From Microbacterium terregens (GTDB taxonomy: Bacteria; Actinomycetota; Actinomycetes; Actinomycetales; Microbacteriaceae), in the NCBI RefSeq assembly GCF_039534975.1, contig NZ_BAAAWH010000001.1, forward strand, positions 2,542,001 to 2,606,000: 64,000 nt of DNA, given 5' to 3'. The notes under the pieces are model-generated. The model did no database searches. It was not told where the DNA came from and worked only from the letters and a program-made list of their open reading frames with translations. Within the stretch, counting starts at the first letter, position 1. Every line of letters starts with the position of its first letter. Positions 18,090-25,264 of the stretch are shown here, one piece after another. The position numbers and the translations under genes were made by a program.

Positions 18090-19180
18090 GATCCCGGGAT
18101 GCCGGTCACCTCCAGCCCGAGCCAGGCGGCCAGATCCCGCACCTCGAGGTTGACGGCCTCGGCGACCTCGGCCGGGAACGGCTCGTCTTCATGTATGGCC
18201 GCGACGCGGAACAGGCCCGCCTTGCGGTCGGCCGCGGCATCCAGCTTCCCGATCAGGCGATCGCCGTGCAGGATCGGCAGCGCGAAGTACCCCCAGCGGC
18301 GCTGGGCGGCCGGCTTGTACATCTCGACGACGTACTCGAAGCCGAACAGGTCGTGCGCACGCGCGCGGTCGAAGACCAGCCGGTCGAACGGCGACAGCAG
18401 CGCGGTGCGGGGCTCGAAACGCCCGGCCGGATCCAGCAACGTCGGATCGACACGCCAGCTGCCGTCGACGCCGTCCACGAGCGCCTCCTCCCCCACCGCC
18501 CCGACGTCCAGAGGCTCGACCGGTTGGCTCGGCGCCTTCGCACGCGCGAGCCCGAGGTAGCCGAGCCTCCGCTCGGCGCGGAGGCGGGCGGCATCGTCCG
18601 CGGAGAGCTCCACGGTCTCGGTCGGGTAAACGCGCTCCGCGACGTCCCACAGTCGTTCGTTGCCCTGCCGCCCGGAAATCGCCACCTCGCCGCATATCAC
18701 CAGGAAGTCGAGCATCTGGGCCACGTTGCGGTTGTTCGTCCACCCCGTGGACTTCCAAGCCACCTGGCTGGTGTCCGGGATCTCGCCTGTGCGCAGCGGC
18801 CCCTCGCTGATCAGCCGTGCGACCACGTCATGGCGGAAGCCATCGTTCGCGGCCAGCCACTCCCGGTGCTGCCGGTACGGTGGCCACGCCCGCATGAGCG
18901 GCCGGTAGAGCGGCAGGTCGGCCATCGGCCGGTAGAAGCCCGCCCACTCGAAGATCGCGCGGTCCTCCTCCACGGCCCGCGCGAGATCCGCGGCCTGGTA
19001 TGGCCATCCGACCCGGCTCCACAGAATGTGATCGGCGCTGGGAGCCACGGCCGCGGTCTGGTCGATGTTCACCAGGGTCAACCCGTCGACGGCCTCGACG
19101 ATCCCTCCCGGACGATCAGCGGTGAGCAGCTGTGCGCACAGCGCCACGCGGCGTCCCTCTTCACGGGTGAGGCGATGCAT
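18086..19180 (-). CDS. Second winged-helix YcaQ-like protein (HTH_42)
   Basis: 364-residue HTH_42 protein, a distant paralogue of the 15821 gene. N-terminal TREEGRRVALCAQLLTADRP leads to LTLVNIDQTAAVAPSADHILWSRVGWPY, so the catalytic-motif position reads NID where the other gene has QID. The C-terminal half contains LLSPFDRLVFDRAR, VVEMYKPAAQRRWGYFALPIL and GKLDAAADRK, also typical. If Gln is needed for glycosylase activity, this copy may differ in chemistry or be inactive; that is inference. The start is leaderless-like. Confidence 0.8.
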   Translation of the reverse strand: MHRLTREEGRRVALCAQLLTADRPGGIVEAVDGLTLVNIDQTAAVAPSADHILWSRVGWPYQAADLARAVEEDRAIFEWAGFYRPMADLPLYRPLMRAWPPYRQHREWLAANDGFRHDVVARLISEGPLRTGEIPDTSQVAWKSTGWTNNRNVAQMLDFLVICGEVAISGRQGNERLWDVAERVYPTETVELSADDAARLRAERRLGYLGLARAKAPSQPVEPLDVGAVGEEALVDGVDGSWRVDPTLLDPAGRFEPRTALLSPFDRLVFDRARAHDLFGFEYVVEMYKPAAQRRWGYFALPILHGDRLIGKLDAAADRKAGLFRVAAIHEDEPFPAEVAEAVNLEVRDLAAWLGLEVTGIPGS

Positions 19181-19186
19181 GGATGG

Positions 19187-19192
19187 AGATTA
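19187..19192 (-). promoter_or_regulatory. -10-like element TAATCT before the second YcaQ-like gene
   Basis: TAATCT ends 6 nt before the ATG at 19180 and lies in the short spacer after htpX. Confidence 0.45.
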
Positions 19193-19231
19193 GCGGGCGG
19201 CGCCGACCTGGCGAGGAAAGGGGCCGTCGAC

Positions 19232-20122
19232 CTAGAACGTCCCGCCCATGGTCTTCAGCCGTTCGATCCGGTCCGGAATCGGCGGATGGGTCGCGAACAT
19301 CCGTGCCAGCGCATTCGGCCTGAGCGGATCCGCGATCCACAGGTGCGCCATCGACGTGTTGGCCTTCTTCAGGGGGCGACCGTACTCGGCAAGCTTGCCC
19401 AGTGCTGAGGCGAGCCCGTCGGGATCCCGTGTGGTCATCGCGCTCGTCGCGTCGGCGAGGTACTCCCGCTGGCGTGAGATGGCAGCCTGAACCGCACCGG
19501 CCAGCAGCGGCGCGATCAGTGCCGCGACGATGCCGAAGATGACGAAGAGAAGCTGCGCCTGGGCGTTGCCGCCGCTGCGGCGAGCACCGCCGAAGAAGGC
19601 GAAGCGGAGGAACAGATCGGCCAGGAGGCCCACCGCGACGACGAGGCCGAAGACGATCAGAGAGACGCGAATGTCGTAATTGCGGATGTGCCCCAGCTCG
19701 TGTCCGAGCACGCCCTCCAGTTCACGGTCGGTCATCAGTTCGAACAGACCCGTCGTCACGGTGATCGAGGCCTCTTCGGGCTTGCGACCCGTCGCAAAGG
19801 CGTTGGGTGCCGGGTCGTCGACCACGTACAGCTTCGGCATCACGGTGCCCGTCGCGATGCACAGGTTCTCCACGATCCGGTAGTAGCGGGGCGCGTCGGC
19901 GCGGTCCACCTCGACGGCGCCCGCCATCGCGAGGGCCTCCCGGTCGGCGAAGAAGTACTGGAAGGTCGCGTACCCCGCTGCGAACACGAGGATGAACGCG
20001 GTGATCCACCAGTTGTTCCCGGCCAGCCACCCCGCCAGCACGCCGATCGCCCCCAGAAGGAGCACGAAGGCGATCAGGATGAACCAGGTGTTGCGCTTGT
20101 TGCGGGCTATCGCGCTATACAT
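19232..20122 (-). CDS. htpX: M48 family zinc metalloprotease HtpX
   Basis: Membrane-bound protease for quality control of membrane proteins. It has 296 residues. Two transmembrane helices lie at the N-terminus (about residues 14-55) and two further hydrophobic segments near 155-205. The zinc motif is GVLGHELGHIRNYD with a downstream Glu in ISRQREYLADATSAM. AFATGRKPEEASITVTTGLF is a typical HtpX segment. It follows lemA on the same strand, a very common pairing, but the spacer carries two hairpins. Confidence 0.95.
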   Translation of the reverse strand: MYSAIARNKRNTWFILIAFVLLLGAIGVLAGWLAGNNWWITAFILVFAAGYATFQYFFADREALAMAGAVEVDRADAPRYYRIVENLCIATGTVMPKLYVVDDPAPNAFATGRKPEEASITVTTGLFELMTDRELEGVLGHELGHIRNYDIRVSLIVFGLVVAVGLLADLFLRFAFFGGARRSGGNAQAQLLFVIFGIVAALIAPLLAGAVQAAISRQREYLADATSAMTTRDPDGLASALGKLAEYGRPLKKANTSMAHLWIADPLRPNALARMFATHPPIPDRIERLKTMGGTF

Positions 20123-20139
20123 CTGTCACGCTCTCCAGA

Positions 20140-20174
20140 GGTCTCGATACGGCCGCTTCGCGGCCTACTCGACC
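20140..20174. repeat. Palindromic intergenic element (REP-like) between lemA and htpX
   Basis: GGTCTCGATACGG, CCGCTTCGCGG and CCTACTCGACC form an imperfect palindrome whose central GGCCGC/GCGGCC arms enclose TTC. I have the impression that similar elements are dispersed in Microbacteriaceae genomes. A degenerate copy lies at 15723-15755. Confidence 0.6.
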
Positions 20175-20194
20175 CTGAGGCGGAGCCGCATCAA

Positions 20195-20211
20195 TGCGGG
20201 CTTCGCCCGCA
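20195..20211. repeat. Small hairpin in the lemA-htpX spacer
   Basis: TGCGGGC (20195-20201) pairs with GCCCGCA (20205-20211) around a TTC loop, immediately after the lemA stop. Together with the neighbouring palindrome it could attenuate or stabilise the operon mRNA. Confidence 0.5.
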
Positions 20212-20226
20212 GTGATCCGGCTCGCC

Positions 20227-20796
20227 TCAGAACTGAACTCGAGGCGGCTCTGAGATCGCCGCGCCGTCCACGACCTCGAAGAACTCGCGCTCGTGGAAAC
20301 CGAGGTTGCGTGCGAAGAGATTGTTCGGGAAGACCTTGATCTTCGTGTTCAGCTCGCGCACGCCGCCGTTGTAGAAGCGGCGCGACGCCTGGATCTTGTC
20401 TTCGGTGTCGACGATCGACTGCTGGAGCTGGAGGAAGTTCTGGCTCGCCTGCAGCTGGGGATACGCCTCTGCGACCGCGAAGAGGGACTTCAGCGCCTGT
20501 TGCATGTGGCCTTCGGCCACGCCGGCCTCGGCAGGGCCACCCGCCGTGAGCGTCTCTGCGCGTGCACGCGTGACATTCTCGAAAACGGCCTTCTCATGGG
20601 CCGCATAGCCCTTCACCGCCTCGATGAGGTTGGGCAGAAGGTCGGCTCGACGTTTGAGTTGCACCGTGATGTCACTCCACGCCTCGTCGACGCGCACGTT
20701 CAGCGCGACGAGCGAGTTGTACGTCGCCCACAAGTAGATGCCGACGATGACGACCAGCGCCACCACGATCAGTACAGGGATCAACCATTCCCACAT
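20227..20796 (-). CDS. lemA: LemA family protein
   Basis: 189-residue protein with one N-terminal transmembrane helix (about residues 4-26, ending IYLWATYNSLV) followed by an alpha-helical domain. The region NVRVDEAWSDITVQLKRRADLLPNLIEAVKGYA is the LemA signature. The molecular function is undefined, but LemA is frequently coupled to membrane proteases such as HtpX. A TAGGAT element on the minus strand at 20826-20831 probably drives the pair; the transcript would have a roughly 25-nt leader. Confidence 0.93.
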   Translation of the reverse strand: MWEWLIPVLIVVALVVIVGIYLWATYNSLVALNVRVDEAWSDITVQLKRRADLLPNLIEAVKGYAAHEKAVFENVTRARAETLTAGGPAEAGVAEGHMQQALKSLFAVAEAYPQLQASQNFLQLQQSIVDTEDKIQASRRFYNGGVRELNTKIKVFPNNLFARNLGFHEREFFEVVDGAAISEPPRVQF

Positions 20797-20882
20797 AGCG
20801 TGCGACTCCGTTCGAGGTTTTTCTCATCCTAGCGACGCACACCGCGCATCATGAGAGCCGTCTCACGACTCCCAGCCCATAC

Positions 20883-22193
20883 TCACCCCAGCACACGCTC
20901 GAGGTACGGGTTGCGGAACATCCGGTTCGGATCCAGACGATCGCGGAGCGCTGCGAACTCGTCGAACCGGGGATAGCGGCCGCGCAGCGATGCGGCATCC
21001 ATCGAGTGCAGCTTGCCCCAGTGCGGGCGGCCGTCGAACCCGACCATGATCTGCTCCACCGCATCGAAATACTCCGTGTGATCGTCTCGCCAGTAGCGGT
21101 GCACCGCGATGTAGCCGGAGGCGCGCCCATGCGCGGTGGACATCCAGAGGTCATCGGCTGCGGCGAAACGGACCTCGACGGGAAAGGCGATGCGCCACGC
21201 CCGGTCCTCGATCAGCGTCCGCACCGCATCGAACGCGGGTCGGACGTTCTCGGCAGCCAGCGCGAATTCCATCTCGCGGAAGCGGACGAGTCGCTCCGTC
21301 GCGAAGACGCGGGACGACGCATCGGTGAACTCGCGGTCGCTCCACACCTTGGACGAGAGCCGGTTGATCGCCGGCGCGGTGGCCGGCACGGTCCGCGCGA
21401 TACTGCAGGCGACCTGGTGGGCGACACCGCCGAGCGCGACGTCGTCGACCCATTTGCGCAGCGGTGGCAGCCGGTCGCGCACGGCGCTCTCGGGCAGGCG
21501 GGTGTGCGTCTTGGTCATCGCCCGATCGGTGTGCGGAAACCAGTAGAACTCGAAGTGATCGGATGCCGCGACCAGGGCGTCCAGGGAGTCCAGGACCGCA
21601 TCCAGCGGATCGGGGCGTTCCACCGCGTGCAGCAGGAAGGCGGGGACACACTGGAGCGTCACTTCCACGAGGATGCCCAGCGCGCCGAGACCGAGCGCGA
21701 CGGCCCCGAGCAGTTCGCTGTTCTCGTTCTCGTCCACCGTGAGCAGCTGCCCGTCGGCCGTGACCAGGGTCGCGCCGGTCACCTGAGTGGCGAGGCCGCC
21801 GAACCGCGCTCCCGTGCCGTGCGTGCCGGTCGAGATCGCCCCGGCGATGGACTGGCGATCGATGTCGCCGAGATTCTGCATGGCCAGTCCGTACGGTGCG
21901 AGCAGCTTCGGCACCTGGTGCAGCCGCGTGCCGGCGCGCAGCGTGACCCGTCCGCGGTCGCGGTCCACGGAGACCAGCCCGGTCAGGTCGGTGAGATCCA
22001 GCAGCACGCCGACCGCAACGGCGATGCCGGTGAAGCTGTGACCGGCGCCGATCGCCTTGACGGGCATGCCGCGCGCTGCGGCAGCGTTGACGGCGCGCTG
22101 CACGGCAGCGGTCGATGCGGGCAGCTCGATGCGCTGCGGCCGGACCGACTCCGTGCGACTCCAGTTCTGCCACGTTCCACCGAGACGGGTCAC
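20883..22193 (-). CDS. FAD-linked sugar-1,4-lactone oxidase (D-arabinono-1,4-lactone oxidase family)
   Basis: 436-residue flavoprotein of the VAO/PCMH family. The FAD domain (residues 1-170) contains KAIGAGHSFTGIAV, LGDIDRQSIAGAISTGTHGTG and LGALGILVEVTLQ. The C-terminal ALO domain has the family motif HWGKLHSMD (H-W-x-K) and ends DEFAALRDRLDPNRMFRNPYLERVLG. It likely oxidises an aldonolactone or alditol; the substrate is not determinable. The GTG start overlaps the stop of the aldolase-like gene upstream by 4 nt; I chose it because upstream in-frame codons lie within that gene. Confidence 0.88.
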   Translation of the reverse strand: MTRLGGTWQNWSRTESVRPQRIELPASTAAVQRAVNAAAARGMPVKAIGAGHSFTGIAVAVGVLLDLTDLTGLVSVDRDRGRVTLRAGTRLHQVPKLLAPYGLAMQNLGDIDRQSIAGAISTGTHGTGARFGGLATQVTGATLVTADGQLLTVDENENSELLGAVALGLGALGILVEVTLQCVPAFLLHAVERPDPLDAVLDSLDALVAASDHFEFYWFPHTDRAMTKTHTRLPESAVRDRLPPLRKWVDDVALGGVAHQVACSIARTVPATAPAINRLSSKVWSDREFTDASSRVFATERLVRFREMEFALAAENVRPAFDAVRTLIEDRAWRIAFPVEVRFAAADDLWMSTAHGRASGYIAVHRYWRDDHTEYFDAVEQIMVGFDGRPHWGKLHSMDAASLRGRYPRFDEFAALRDRLDPNRMFRNPYLERVLG

Positions 22194-23419
22194 AGGAAGG
22201 TCTTCCCCTCGCCCCGGTAGGTCGCCGCGTCGCCGATCAGCCGTTCGCCCTCGACGAGGTGGTAGCGATCGACCCGCTCGGCCAGTTCGCCGCTCTTGGC
22301 GTGACGGAACCACACCCGGTCGCCCGCGGTGAGCGTCCGCGCCGATTCGCCTCGCAGCGGCGTCTGCACTTCGCCGGCGCCCTCGCGAGGAAGCGTGGCC
22401 AGCCCTGCGGGCCACACCGGCAGCGGCTGGCGCGACGCCAGCGGCGGCCCAGACGCGATCCAGCCGCCGCCGAGGACCGTTGCGATCTCGGGGATCGGCT
22501 TGCGCACCACCTCGAGAGCGAAGGCAGCCGCCGGGGCCGGGTCGAAGGCGCGATAGCCGTCGAACAGATGACCCGCCATCAGACCGCTTCCCGCCGTGAG
22601 CTCGGTGACGGCGAGATCGGATGCCGTCAGCTCGAGCGAGCCCGTTCCCCCGGCGTTCACGAACTCCAAGGCCGCGATGTCCCGCAGCCCCGAGACGATC
22701 GCGGCACGCCGGTCGAGGAGCTCCTGCGCAGACCGGCGCTGCATCCAACGGATGACGCCGTCGCCGGCGCCGGTGGCATCCCCCTGCCCTGCGATCTGGG
22801 CTTCGTACATCATGAGACCGACGAGACGGAAGCCGGGGCGAGCAGCGATCGCGCGGGCGAGGCTCGCCACTTCGCCCGGCTCGTGCACGGGTGAGCGCCG
22901 CACGCCGATGTGACCCAGTCCCGGAGCGCGCCACGACGCGTCGGCGTCGATGGCGACGCGGATCGTCTCCCGTGTGGCGGGGGCCGCGACCGCATCGACG
23001 AGATCGAGCTGGCTCAGGTCGTCCACCATGAGGGTCACACGCGCGGCAGCCCGCTCATCGGTTGCCAGCCGGGCCAGGGCGGCTCGGTCCGCGGTCGGGT
23101 ACCCGATCACGACGTCCGCATGATCTTCGGCCAGCCAGAGCGCTTCAGGAAGGGTGAAGGCCAGGATGCCGGAGTACCCCGGCAGCGCGAGCGCGGCGTC
23201 GATCACCTCGCGTACCCGGACGGACTTGCTCGCGACGCGGATCGGCACTCCGGCGGCCCGCACCAGCATGTCGAGGGCGTTGTAGCGCAGAGCGGCGAGG
23301 TTCAGTGCGGCCACGGGCCCAGAGAGTCCCTCGACCGCGTGGCCCATCGACGTCCAGTAGGCAGCGGGGTCCGTCCACGGCGTTGCCGAGTCAGCACCGG
23401 CGAGCAGGTCGATCGTCAT
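22190..23419 (-). CDS. PLP-dependent amino acid deaminase/aldolase (D-threonine aldolase-like, alanine racemase fold)
   Basis: 409-residue enzyme with an N-terminal alanine-racemase-type PLP barrel. The probable Schiff-base lysine is in IRVASKSVRVREV (about residue 55), followed by LAFTLPEALWLAE, RVAIDADASWRAPGLGHIGVRR and LVGLMMYEAQIAG. The C-terminal D-Ser/D-Thr dehydratase-like domain has FRHAKSGELAERVDRYHLV, with a His that could bind a divalent metal. It probably cleaves or deaminates a D-hydroxy amino acid. It forms an operon with the lactone oxidase. ATG 23419 versus GTG 23449 is undecided; a tiny upstream reading frame overlaps 23419. Confidence 0.82.
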   Translation of the reverse strand: MTIDLLAGADSATPWTDPAAYWTSMGHAVEGLSGPVAALNLAALRYNALDMLVRAAGVPIRVASKSVRVREVIDAALALPGYSGILAFTLPEALWLAEDHADVVIGYPTADRAALARLATDERAAARVTLMVDDLSQLDLVDAVAAPATRETIRVAIDADASWRAPGLGHIGVRRSPVHEPGEVASLARAIAARPGFRLVGLMMYEAQIAGQGDATGAGDGVIRWMQRRSAQELLDRRAAIVSGLRDIAALEFVNAGGTGSLELTASDLAVTELTAGSGLMAGHLFDGYRAFDPAPAAAFALEVVRKPIPEIATVLGGGWIASGPPLASRQPLPVWPAGLATLPREGAGEVQTPLRGESARTLTAGDRVWFRHAKSGELAERVDRYHLVEGERLIGDAATYRGEGKTFL

Positions 23420-23451
23420 CGCATCATGGTCTGCGGCGAAGGGACACACAT
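23416..23451 (-). other. Possible 11-residue leader peptide upstream of the aldolase gene
   Basis: An ATG at 23451 sits 6 nt after TAGGCT and opens an 11-codon frame (MCVPSPQTMMR). Its TGA overlaps the ATG of the aldolase gene at 23419 (ATGA), in another frame. It is either a leaderless coupling peptide or an accident if the gene really starts at GTG 23449. Confidence 0.3.
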
Positions 23452-23457
23452 GGCGTA

Positions 23458-23463
23458 AGCCTA
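23458..23463 (-). promoter_or_regulatory. -10-like element TAGGCT of the aldolase-oxidase operon
   Basis: TAGGCT is followed after 6 nt by ATG (23451) and after 8 nt by GTG (23449), the in-frame alternative start. Confidence 0.45.
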
Positions 23464-23502
23464 AGGCTCCGGCGCGCCACAGCCGTCGATGGCCGCACCC
23501 GC

Positions 23503-23549
23503 GCGCCGCTGCGCCAGAAACGGCGCCGCTGCGCCAGAAACGGCGCCGC
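23503..23549. repeat. 20-bp tandem repeat, 2.3 copies
   Basis: The unit GCGCCGCTGCGCCAGAAACG occurs at 23503-23522 and 23523-23542, with the first 7 nt again. Part of the unit recurs at 23676-23695 in the duplicated tRNA flank. Confidence 0.9.
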
Positions 23550-23744
23550 GCACCGTCCTACGGACGGCGCCCGGCACCGTACCCCCGGTGGGATTCGTCC
23601 CCACCGCCCCTCCGCTCGCGGCTACGCCGCGCACGGAGCCTCCGGCGGCGGGGGCCCACCCAAGGCTTCGAATCACTGCGCCAGAAACGGCGCCGCGCAC
23701 CGTCCTGCGGACGGCGCCCGGCACCGTACCCCCGGTGGGATTCG
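23529..23744. repeat. 69-bp direct repeat of the tRNA 3' end and its flank
   Basis: Positions 23529-23597 and 23676-23744 are identical but for one base (A/G within CCTRCGG). Each contains the last 18 nt of the tRNA gene plus about 50 bp of downstream flank, including a CCGTCC/GGACGG hairpin and a GCGCC/GGCGC stem that may serve as terminators. The 307-bp gap 23420-23726 holds these repeats and no gene that I can support. Confidence 0.9.
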
Positions 23745-23800
23745 AACCCACACTTGGGCGATTTTAAGTCGCCTGCCTCTGCCGGTTGGGCTACGGGGGC
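23727..23800 (-). tRNA. tRNA with anticodon UAA (leucine codon UUA) but a short variable arm
   Basis: A 74-nt cloverleaf on the minus strand. The acceptor is GCCCCCG/CGGGGGT with discriminator A and no encoded CCA. The D-arm GCC...GGC has an 11-nt loop with GG and AG placed as in leucine tRNAs; the anticodon arm is GGCGA-CTTAAAA-TCGCC. The variable region is only 5 nt (CAAGT) and the T-arm is GTGGG-TTCGAAT-CCCAC. The anticodon reads UUA, yet bacterial tRNA-Leu normally has a long class II variable arm. The gene itself is clear; its aminoacylation identity is less so. Confidence 0.88.
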
Positions 23801-23832
23801 GTGCGCACGCGGCGCCGCCTCCACGGTACCGG

Positions 23833-25242
23833 TCAGCCGCGCGCGGAGACCTTCTTGGGCGCATCCGCCACGACAGCCACCTTCGCGGGTGCCGCCTCGA
23901 CGGGCTGGGGCGGACGCGGGCGTGCGGCGAATTCTTCGAAGACGTACCGCGGGTCCTGCACGGCCTGCAGGTTGACCAGGTCGCGACCCAGCCAGAGGTT
24001 GTTCCACCACCCGCACACGACTCGGAACTTGCGCTCCCATGACGGCATCGCCAGGCCGTGGTACCCACGGTGCGCAACCCACGCGACGAAACCCTTGAGC
24101 GCGAGGTTCCCGGACTGGAAGACGCCGTTGTACAGGCCGAGTCCGGCGACCGCACCGAGGTTCTTGTGGAAGTACTCGCGCGGCAGTTCGCCGCGCAGCA
24201 CGGCCACGAGATTCATCGCCAGCAGCTTCGCCTGTCGGACGGCGTGCTGGGCGTTGGGAACGCAGTATCCGCCCACGCCCCCGCCGGACAGGTCCGGAAC
24301 GGCCGAGACGTCCCCCGCGGCCCAGGCACCTTCGACGATCTCGTCATCGGTCCCCACGCGCAGGTCGGCGCGGGTCTGGATGCGACCGCGCTCCTCGACC
24401 GGCAGGTCGCCTCCGCGGACGACGGTCGGGTTCGCCATGACTCCGGCCGTCCAGATGATCAGGTCGCTCGGGATCACCTCTCCGGTGGAAAGCTCGACGT
24501 TGCCGCCGACCGCACCGGTGACCTGCGTGTCCAGGTGCACGTATGCGGCACGCTTGGCGAGGTCCTTCAGCACCCATTCGCTGGTCTTCAGCGACACCTC
24601 GGGCATGATGCGGCCCATCGCTTCCACGAGGTGGAAGTGCGTGTCGTCGAAAGTGATCTCCGGGTAGCGTGCGACGAGCGCCGACGCGAACGAGCGCAGC
24701 TCCGCGAACACCTCGATGCCCGCGAACCCGCCGCCGATCACGACGACCGTCAGCAGGCGGTCCCGCTCGGGACCGGGAGGCAGCGTGGAGGCCTTGTCGA
24801 AGTTGGACATGAGGCGGTCGCGGATGGCGACGGCCTCCTCGATCGTCTTGAGTCCGATCGCATTGTCGGCGATGCCCGGGATCGGGAACGTGCGCGATAC
24901 CGCGCCGGCGGTGACCACGATCTGGTCGTACTCCAGTTCGTACGGCTCACCCGCGATCGGCGTGATCGTGGCGACCTTGTTCGCGTGGTTGATCCCGGTC
25001 ACCTTGGCCGCGACCACCTTAGTGCGCTTGAGGTGGCGGCGCAGCGCGACGACGGAGTGCCGTGCTTCGATCGAGCCCGCCGCGACCTCGGGCAGGAACG
25101 GCTGGTACGTCATGTACGGCAACGGGTCGACGACGATGACCTCGGCCTCGCCCCTGCGGAGATGCTTCTCGAGCTTCCAGGCAGTGTAGAAGCCCGCGTA
25201 GCCGCCACCGACTATGAGGATTTTTGGCACGGTGTTGCTCAC
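23833..25242 (-). CDS. ndh: Type II NADH dehydrogenase (NDH-2)
   Basis: 469-residue flavoprotein transferring electrons from NADH to quinone without pumping protons, bound peripherally to the inner membrane. Two dinucleotide folds are visible: ILIVGGGYAGFYTAW at the N-terminus (FAD) and VVVIGGGFAGIEVFAEL near residue 170 (NADH). VEGAWAAGDVSAVP is the second FAD motif and contains the conserved Asp. The C-terminus has membrane-associating aromatic helices (FVAWVAHRGYHGL, VCGWWNNLWLG) and a 30-residue Ala/Lys/Pro tail. The GTG start lies 10 nt after AGGAG. Confidence 0.93.
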   Translation of the reverse strand: MSNTVPKILIVGGGYAGFYTAWKLEKHLRRGEAEVIVVDPLPYMTYQPFLPEVAAGSIEARHSVVALRRHLKRTKVVAAKVTGINHANKVATITPIAGEPYELEYDQIVVTAGAVSRTFPIPGIADNAIGLKTIEEAVAIRDRLMSNFDKASTLPPGPERDRLLTVVVIGGGFAGIEVFAELRSFASALVARYPEITFDDTHFHLVEAMGRIMPEVSLKTSEWVLKDLAKRAAYVHLDTQVTGAVGGNVELSTGEVIPSDLIIWTAGVMANPTVVRGGDLPVEERGRIQTRADLRVGTDDEIVEGAWAAGDVSAVPDLSGGGVGGYCVPNAQHAVRQAKLLAMNLVAVLRGELPREYFHKNLGAVAGLGLYNGVFQSGNLALKGFVAWVAHRGYHGLAMPSWERKFRVVCGWWNNLWLGRDLVNLQAVQDPRYVFEEFAARPRPPQPVEAAPAKVAVVADAPKKVSARG

Positions 25243-25264
25243 GTGGGAATAACTCCTGGGGGTG

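Noticed and set aside
23489..23767. 92-codon frame over the tRNA flank
   Set aside because: It runs through the direct repeats and into the tRNA; repetitive Pro/Thr/Arg composition.
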